A DNA stretch of 64,000 bases from Vespa crabro (taxonomy: Eukaryota; Arthropoda; Insecta; Hymenoptera; Vespidae). The translations under genes were made by a program, and so were the position numbers. Shown here piece after piece: positions 57,540-64,000 of the stretch. Below the pieces are notes generated by a model. That model was not told where the DNA came from. It worked only from the letters and a program-made list of their open reading frames with translations, and ran no database searches. Every line of letters starts with the position of its first letter. Position 1 is the stretch's first letter. The stretch spans positions 7,600,755 to 7,664,754 of the forward strand of contig NC_060965.1 of NCBI RefSeq assembly GCF_910589235.1, given 5' to 3'.

Positions 57540-58909
57540 TTAATCGTTTAAGTCCCAAGCAGCGCGATCGCGCTGTTCAGATTTTATGTCGAGAAAACCC
57601 AGCGTATTTCGAGCATTGTGGACAATTGACGGTGCGCGACGGATTGTCAAAGTCGACCACTCAGATTTACTGACGCAAGTACATCACAAAGCTCTTTTTA
57701 ACGTAAATAGTACTTTTTACAATAAGTAGAATAGTACTATAATAATGCAATAATACATTATAAAATAAATATTTTTATTTTGTTATCTTCTCAATAATTT
57801 TTATTGAACAAACTTGAAATATTTATAAACAAACAAATTAAATAGAGAGTAACACTTATAATTTGTAACATTGGTGTTTATCAAAACATACTGGATGAAT
57901 TCCTTTTCTGCATTGCACGTAAATTAAATGTGATCTTTTTATTGCATTTTTGGTGCTGCAGACTACGCATTGTCGCAAGTTACGGCGTGGCAACTTTACT
58001 AATCCAAATGTTTTCTCTTTTACATGACTATGTGATTGCTTTTCTTAGTGCTTTACTAAGTGAAAATATTTTTAAATCTGTTGAAATCTATTTCGAGAAA
58101 ACATTCTTCGAAACCACGGTATATTACGGGAATTTTCAGACCAGTATGAACGTATATTAGGTTTTCTCGTAATTCCCTTTTCTAACAGCACTGCTATAAA
58201 TGCCTTCATTTTTAAAACGGTAACAGGTGTCCAAATCTCTCTTTCAAAAGATTCTAATTCTTTAGGTGAAAACCTTGAATACTACACGTATTTATTCGTT
58301 TCTTCAACTATTAGTTCCCATAGTGTCGAATCAAAATATAGTTCGAAACATTCAATCGGTTTACTCTGACTAGGGAAGTTAGATTGCGAATCAGATTTTT
58401 CGCTAGGCTCTTGAGAATCACGTTGATTCGAAACATCTTCACCAACTGGTAGATTGTTGAATAAACATTGATTCGATAAATCAGTATCGCTATCCTCCGA
58501 AGTGCTCAAAATGCGTTGTCTTTTGCGCTTTACCGGAACAATGCAGTCGTCATCATCGACGATAATATGATCACATGGATTTGTGTTTGTGCTTAAAGAT
58601 TTTCTTTTTTGATTCATTGTACCTTTTCGAGAATGAACAAAATTTAAAAAAGTTAAATAGTAAATCTAGATCAATTTTTCACAATAATGAAAAGAATTAT
58701 TAACCGAAGAAAAATTCCGATCACTTTACAAACTGCAATAAATGTGACGGAGCGGTGAAAAAAATACGAAAATCACGTTAACTACCTCATACAAGAAGCG
58801 CTATCGCGCTGCTTGGTATTTCTCAATATAAAATTAAACAAGCGCTATCACACTGCTTGGGATTCTTCGACAGTGTTTTTTCAATACCGTCTGGGACTCA
58901 AACCGTTAA
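57540..58909 (-). mobile_element. piggyBac PB-2 with both ends, catalytic core deleted
   Basis: TTAA at 57540-57543 and 58906-58909. Ends TTAATCGTTTAAGTCCCA and, reversed, TTAACGGTTTGAGTCCCA. GCGCGATCGCGC is a palindrome beside the left end. The minus strand holds the N-terminal 111 codons intact (58617-58282: ILSTSEDSDTDLSNQ ... ECFELYFDSTLWELIVEETN), then FEREIWTPVTVLKMKAFIAV and an IPWFRRMFSRNRF-type piece to about 58050. It then jumps to the tail LVKLPRRNLRQCVVCSTKNA ... GIHPVCFDKHQC (about 58000-57850). The DDD core is missing. Confidence 0.9.
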
Positions 58910-60499
58910 GGTCAATCTCTGATAAAGACTTCATGGTCTGGCTAAAAACTGATCATGTTAAATTATACTACAGGATGCAATAGATGAAACAATTTTTATC
59001 TTCAACAGTATCTACATATTACAAAAATATCTGTGAAGAAAAAATGTACAAACATCACTACTTTGATAGCTTTTTAAAATTATTAATATTGGTGATTATA
59101 CGAATCAAAAGCTGATTTGCAAGTGGAACTTCGACGACAGTACCATAAAATTACCTATAAGCGTACATAAAGATTTAATATATGATTGTGATTCCATTAA
59201 CTATTTCGATTTGCACATTTCTTTTTTAAGGTTTTAGAAACAAGACATAATGAGATTAAATCATACGCATAAGGTCTATGATAACATCGAACATCAGTCA
59301 TCCGGATGACAATGAAGAGCTCGTTCATATACGATAGATCCTATTTGCAATTGATTAATCTTTTATTAATTGCTAGTTTTTGATAGATTTATTATCTAGA
59401 GAGTAAATGATAAAATAACAAACTTTTGTAACAGACTTATATTACCATAAATTAGCAGTTAAACCCAAGGATAAAATTTAGTTTCTTCGTTTTGAGGAAG
59501 AAAAACGTCTTCTCAAGTTCGAGATAATATCAATATCAGAGTTATGCTAATTGAATTACATTGTAATAGTATTACATAATTCAAACCATTTAATTAATTT
59601 AATTGTTAATTGTTCTAATCATGAATATAATTGAATTTCACTTCAATTGAAATTCAATATATTTGAAATCCAATATAATAGAATTAATCAAAACTCTGAA
59701 AAATTAAGACAAAAGATTAAATTATCGGTCATGTTTATCTTTATTCCATGTATGTGTATGTATTGCATATCCTTTTTATCTTGTCCATGCTCGATTCAAT
59801 TTTATCTTTATATTTTTGTTTATCTTTTTTCCATGACTATACTAGACTGTATTCATACGTGGCTTAGTCGTTACAAAGATTACACAATATTCATCTGTTC
59901 TCTCTTTCGTCAGTATATTTCCTTTTCTCAATATAAAATGTGTGATGTGATAATATGTTTAGTTTGGCAGCGGCTGCATTTTCGGTTTCTGATAAAAAAT
60001 TCATTCATTCATCATTCATCAAGAATGAAGGAGAAGAAATGGAGAAAGAATACTGTTTTTCAATTTTCTTGGATGAAAAATTTTTTAATTTATTCTGAAA
60101 AACAAAATAATTCAGAATCAACAAAATTATTGTTGAATGTATTAAATGTCTTTCACATAAAATTGAAGTTAGCGAGATATACGTCGAAATGGGGACAAAA
60201 ATAACGCGAACGGAAGAAAATAAGACGCGAATATCGAGAATAAAATATGGGATGTTGATTATAAGAAACGAAGGAATAAAGATATACTTAAAACCACGTG
60301 CGACTTTATATTACGATTGAAGACCCTAAAAGTTTAAGATTAAATTAATTTACAATCCTAGTTTTGTTTGAAAATGAATGTTCAACATATCACAAAAAGT
60401 TATTGTATCATTATATATTTTTTAATAAATAAATTCTTATGAACAACATAATTTAATGTGTATCTATTAAATACTAATGTATTTTTTCATTTAAAGTCT
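58910..60499. other. AT-rich spacer with one long unrecognised ORF
   Basis: A 185-codon plus-strand frame at 59647-60204 lacks an ATG at its start (first in-frame ATG about 28 codons in) and is rich in Phe, Ile and Cys. No family is recognised and codon use looks like AT-rich noise. Otherwise nothing is seen. Confidence 0.35.
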
Positions 60500-61240
60500 T
60501 ACAAATTAATAAATAAAATCGTCACTCGATATGGATGATGTGATCTCTGGAAACTTTGATTAGGGGAATTGCATTTCAAATGACAATCTACTTGCTAAAG
60601 TTTGCTGTAATCTGAATAAATTAAACAATCTTTTACAATAGATTTTGATATGGAATTTTATCCATATCAAATGTTATGCATAGATAACAGTCTATTATTA
60701 TTTAGGTCGAGGAAGGTATTTCATTAGAAAATTTAGAATATTTGAAAGGATTCGATTTCAATCATTTTTCAAGCGCTAAATCAGATGATTTGTCTTACGT
60801 AACTGCAAAATAGAGTATATCTAAAATTTAATTGTATATTTTGAAGCACAAATGGAGTTGCATGAAAATGAATTCTCAAAATCAATCGGAAAGTTTAAAA
60901 TACTAATGATAATCTTCAATCATATTTCGGGAAAGATTACACACTTGTAACAGATAATCGCTCCAACAGTCTCACTTTATTTTTCGAATTGCTCAAGAAT
61001 TTAACGAATGCGTACAGAACAATACGAAAAATCAGATTTGGTATATTAAGAAAAAAATTAAAAAAAGGAGAATATGAATTTCATTCCACAAGAAATTTGT
61101 TAGCGTGAAGAAAATTTATTACAAGTGAGAATCAAACACCTTTGCATAAGGAATTATCGGTAAAAGTGTGGCAAGAACTTAAATTTCGTTCAAGGTAACA
61201 AAGTATAAGTATCATATCCAGATAAAATATGGAGAGTGCT
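60500..61240 (+). mobile_element. piggyBac PB-5 remnant
   Basis: FYPYQMLCIDNSLLLFRSRK (about 60655; the first Asp kept, Glu changed to Asn) matches CIDESLFLYKGR of the copy at 52540. Then NLQSYFGKDYTLVTDNRSNS (about 60915), LTNAYRTIRKIRFG and LKKGEYEFHSTRNLLA (about 61055-61105) follow transposase order. The segment between the first and second catalytic regions is mostly lost. Confidence 0.68.
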
Positions 61241-61330
61241 GTCCTTGTGAAGAAAATTGATTGCAAAAGAGAAACAAATATCTTTGCATAAGGAGTTTAT
61301 GAAAAAAGTGTGACAAGAACTTGAATTTTG
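61108..61330. repeat. Imperfect tandem duplication, about 90-bp units
   Basis: Two units, about 61108-61195 and 61242-61330, share GAAGAAAATT, then TTTGCATAAGGA and GTGTGRCAAGAACTT in order, with scattered differences. They lie at the right edge of the PB-5 remnant and probably duplicate its sequence. Confidence 0.65.
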
Positions 61331-61616
61331 ATAGAATATCTCTCATAATTGACGGAAGTCACATCGAACATTTGCAGATATTCATAAAAACTTGAAGTGT
61401 TACTGATTATTATACAACAAATATCATTCTTCTATTTTATATAGTTTGATCACAATAAATCTTTGAAGTTGTTTAATCTATAATAATATTCCCTGTATTT
61501 GTGTCCGATGGATAATGTGATGTATGGAAGAAACCGAGTACAGAATATGCAAAATTTACGATCAGCTATAAAACACGCCAGTGATTCAGTGTTAGTTTGT
61601 GGGAGCATTGCAATAA

Positions 61617-61628
61617 ATATATACATAC

Positions 61629-61705
<77 letters not shown>
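61617..61705. repeat. (TA)n microsatellite
   Basis: About 90 bp of nearly pure TA dinucleotide, with a few TACATA interruptions at the left end (61620-61650). Confidence 0.97.
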
Positions 61706-61707
<2 letters not shown>

Positions 61708-61984
61708 GTATTGATTGTGTGTGGTGATAAACGAAAATATGTTTCTCTGTGAACAAAGTAATAAATCTTTATTTGTTAATTAATAATTAATTGCTAATTA
61801 GTCTTACCTGCGAACAAAGAAACGACAATTTACGTTTATTATTAACGCTATTTAAATTTTATTTAATATATATTATCTAGTATAAATTTCCTTATAAACT
61901 CTCGTGCTAACTTTCTCTTCTACGTTCTATTTCCTATTGTCCATTTCTCTTCCAAATCTTAATGGCTCGATTTGTAGGTAACAA
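61706..61984. other. AT-rich spacer
   Basis: No gene seen. The right part may be the 3' end of the Gypsy element that reads leftward. Confidence 0.35.
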
Positions 61985-63690
61985 AAAGAATTTGTAAATA
62001 ACAAAGGACAACGGAAGGGCGGGCCATGAGACGCGCGGCAAATCTACCTGAAGAAAGTATACTTTCTTTACATTTCCCCCCTCCCCAGGATAAAATTCCT
62101 ACAATTTTTAGTCCTCGTCTCCATCTTCTGATATTGGAAGTAATTTTGTTATGTGGAAGAATCCAGTTTCTTGTTTTCGTTTTCCTGTTTTTATTTTGTA
62201 TATTGAATGATATTTTTTGTACTATTTGGAAAGGACCAATTCTCAATTCGTCTAATTTCTTTCTATTCAACCTATTGCCATCTTCTATACCAGATCTCCT
62301 GTGTTAAACTGGTGATTCTTTCTATTCTTGTTAAATATCTTCTTGTTATATTCATGTGATTTTTTTGTTCTTTCTAGGGCTAGTTCTTTATCTCTTATCC
62401 AATTTTCTTTATCATTTTTTCTTTTTATTTCTTCGGATAAAATGCTGGTGTTTGTGCCATCTAACAAATATTTAGGCGTAAAGTCAGTTACTGTATGTTC
62501 TGTTTCATTATATTTATCCAAACATTGTTTAGCGATCGTTGTCCAAGCTCTTTTTTTTTCTTTCTCGTTTATCTTGCATCTTATTTTATTTACTAGAGTC
62601 TGATTCAGTCTCTCGTTCAGACCGTTGGAGAAGGGCGCATTGACAGCCGTAAAAATCAGTTTCGTGTCATTTTTTATGAGGAATTCCTTAAATTCTCTTG
62701 AGTTTATTCCCGGTTATTGATCTGCGAGTATTACTCCTATTTTGTCGGTTTCTAGTACTTTATTTATCAGCTTGATGAAATCCGTTGCACTCTGGGTTTT
62801 TGATTTTATCATAAACGCGTATCTTGTAAAATGGTGGAGGTATCTTTTTGTCGATCTTTGTCCACCGAAGCCTCCAATGGTATCTATTGACATGATTTCC
62901 TTAATTGCCAGGCATTCTAAGTAAATTGCTTTTTTTCTCTTTTGTGAATCATTTAATTTTTTCAAAAAATATGCTACTGGCTTTTCTTTACCATCACTCT
63001 ATATTTGTTTAAATATTGCACCAATGCCTTCCAGTTATGCATCCGTGTAAATTCTTATCGGTAAATTTCTATCAAATATTTGCAACACTGGTTGATAACA
63101 TAATAATTTTTTTATATTTGTAAAAGATTTTTCACACTCTTCAGAACATATAAACTTCCCATTTTTTCTTAATAGTTTATGTAATGGGTCTGGCAGTATT
63201 GAGCTTTTTGGTATATATTCATGATAGAAATTTATTTTTCCGAGAAACTGTCTAATATTCTTTTGGGTTTTTGGATTGGGAAAATTTTGTATTGAGATTA
63301 AATTATCTTTCACTGGTATTACTATATTGTGCTCTATTATGTATCCGAGATATTTCACTGATTCTGTTGCAAATGTACATTTTTTAAATTTTAGTTTGAA
63401 ACCTTCGTTTACTATTGCCTTCATAGAAACTTTCGTTTACTATTACTATTGCGTTTACTTAACCTTCTCTCTATGTGTTCTATATGTTCTTCGAATGATA
63501 CTGAAAAAATGAATATGTCGTCTATGTAATTCTCTGAAAAATCTTTTAATTTGTGCTTTCTTAGAATATTAGATAGTATTCTCTGGAAAATGGCTGGTGA
63601 TGTTTTTAGTCCGAACGGTAGACATGTCCATTGGAAGTGCCCCTCTTGATGGAACAGAATTATGCACATGGGATATTAATTAAACAATCG
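61980..63690 (-). mobile_element. Ty3/Gypsy element (minus strand), RT to integrase, broken
   Basis: Minus-strand order from right: RT (63669-63421: WTCLPFGLKTSPAIFQRILS, NYIDDIFIFS with catalytic YIDD), RT thumb and RNase H start (63424-63035: KFKKCTFATESVKYLGYIIE, IRQFLGKINFYHEYIP, DRNLPIRIYTDA), and a jump to integrase (62965-62714: MSIDTIGGFGGQRSTKRYLH, GVILADQ). The integrase C-terminus (62521-62285: YNETEHTVTDFTPKYLLDGT, FNTGDLV) and a tail with KKLDELRIGPFQIVQKIS (62270-62190) follow. A short direct repeat around 63421-63440 breaks the RT frame. RNase H and the integrase zinc domain are largely deleted. No LTR was identified. Confidence 0.85.
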
Positions 63691-63854
63691 ATACATTTGA
63701 TCGATACATCGATCAAGATGGCCGAAACTGGCCTTGAATATAAAAGGGGCGGGAACTTATTTTTGTTCAAATTGAGTTTACAGTTTTTCAACACTCCTAC
63801 ATAAATGAAAATGACAAAAATATATATAAAAAAATCGATTCATTTAAAAATCTT
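63691..63854. other. Junction between Gypsy and Copia sequences
   Basis: Non-coding. It contains repeated TCGATACAT(T/C) units (about 63682-63712) and a TATAAAAGGGGCGGG motif at about 63740 on the plus strand that looks like a core promoter, perhaps an LTR. No assignment. Confidence 0.3.
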
Positions 63855-64000
63855 TCAGCCCATTTGAAATTTAAAGTTTTGCAGCTTGGGTCCAAATAAC
63901 CCTTTAGTTAGGACATCTGCTGCCATTTCCTCGGTTGGGATGAATTTTACGCCGATTTCCTTCTTCTCAACACATTCCCGAAGGAAGTGGTGCCTAATGT
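63855..64000 (-). mobile_element. Ty1/Copia RNase H C-terminus, cut by the window edge
   Basis: The minus-strand frame reads LRHHFLRECVEKKEIGVKFI then PTEEMAADVLTKGL, the near-invariant end of Copia RNase H, to a stop at 63855-63857. It is open as far as the window shows. The rest lies beyond the right edge. Confidence 0.88.

Noticed and set aside
59647..60204. 185-codon open frame as a gene
   Set aside because: No ATG at its start, low-complexity composition, no recognised motif and no splice or promoter context. Reported only as spacer content.
62026..62603. Plus-strand hydrophobic frames that could be read as membrane proteins
   Set aside because: They are shadows of the Gypsy integrase C-terminus, which reads with clear motifs on the minus strand.
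1..64000. CRISPR arrays, operons, tRNA or rRNA genes
   Set aside because: No regularly spaced repeats, no polycistronic gene runs and no cloverleaf or rRNA sequence could be recognised. Introns and element types show a eukaryote.

Overview
The window is eukaryotic, strongly AT-rich genomic DNA from an insect, most likely an aculeate hymenopteran such as a bee. The one host gene that looks complete is a multi-exon CUB plus trypsin-domain serine protease of the venom serine protease 34-like type (12875-15057). It has short introns and canonical GT/AG sites. Almost everything else is mobile DNA, mostly decayed. This is a nested transposon graveyard, not a gene cluster.

The dominant force is piggyBac, which targets TTAA. 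I count about 17 transposase-bearing copies or remnants in six recognisable lineages (called PB-1 to PB-6 here), plus four or five short non-autonomous derivatives bounded by TTAA. PB-1: 1163-1877, 18141-18582 (deletion derivative), 25622-27073, 40549-44283. PB-2: 3200-4666, 33427-35589, 35586-37848, 57540-58909. PB-3: 5956-8301, 41758-43733. PB-4: 9900-11469, 20842-21619, 23298-24260, about 44710-45480, 46873-48485. PB-5: 51368-52278, 52275-53469, about 60500-61240, and perhaps 53740-55490. PB-6: 49947-50665.

Other elements are Jockey-like LINE pieces (4904-5100, 8302-9771, 20652-20841), another LINE (11690-12315), a DIRS-like retroelement (16349-19290), a DUF4817/IS630-type transposon (22123-23037), mariner pieces (791-1000, 24640-24900, 50887-51210, 55746-56812), Ty3/Gypsy elements (about 24970-33360, 48524-49030, 61980-63690 minus) and a Copia end (63855-64000 minus). 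A roughly 2 kb DNA transposon (28926-30934), encoding a DUF7869-like putative transposase and bounded by about 40 bp inverted repeats, sits inside the Gypsy pol gene and is the best candidate for something little described.

Relative ages can be read from the nesting. A PB-1 deletion derivative split the DIRS RNase H at a TTAA, and PB-3 split a PB-1 transposase at a TTAA. In both cases dropping the insert restores the reading frame. PB-1 also lies next to, and probably inside, the Gypsy 5' LTR.

Two host-derived pseudogene pieces lie among the transposons. One is a two-exon fragment of crooked neck (45606-45951, minus). The other is a decayed copy of exons 5-7 of the serine protease (about 49085-49530). 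Both keep introns, so they arose by DNA-level duplication and not by retroposition.
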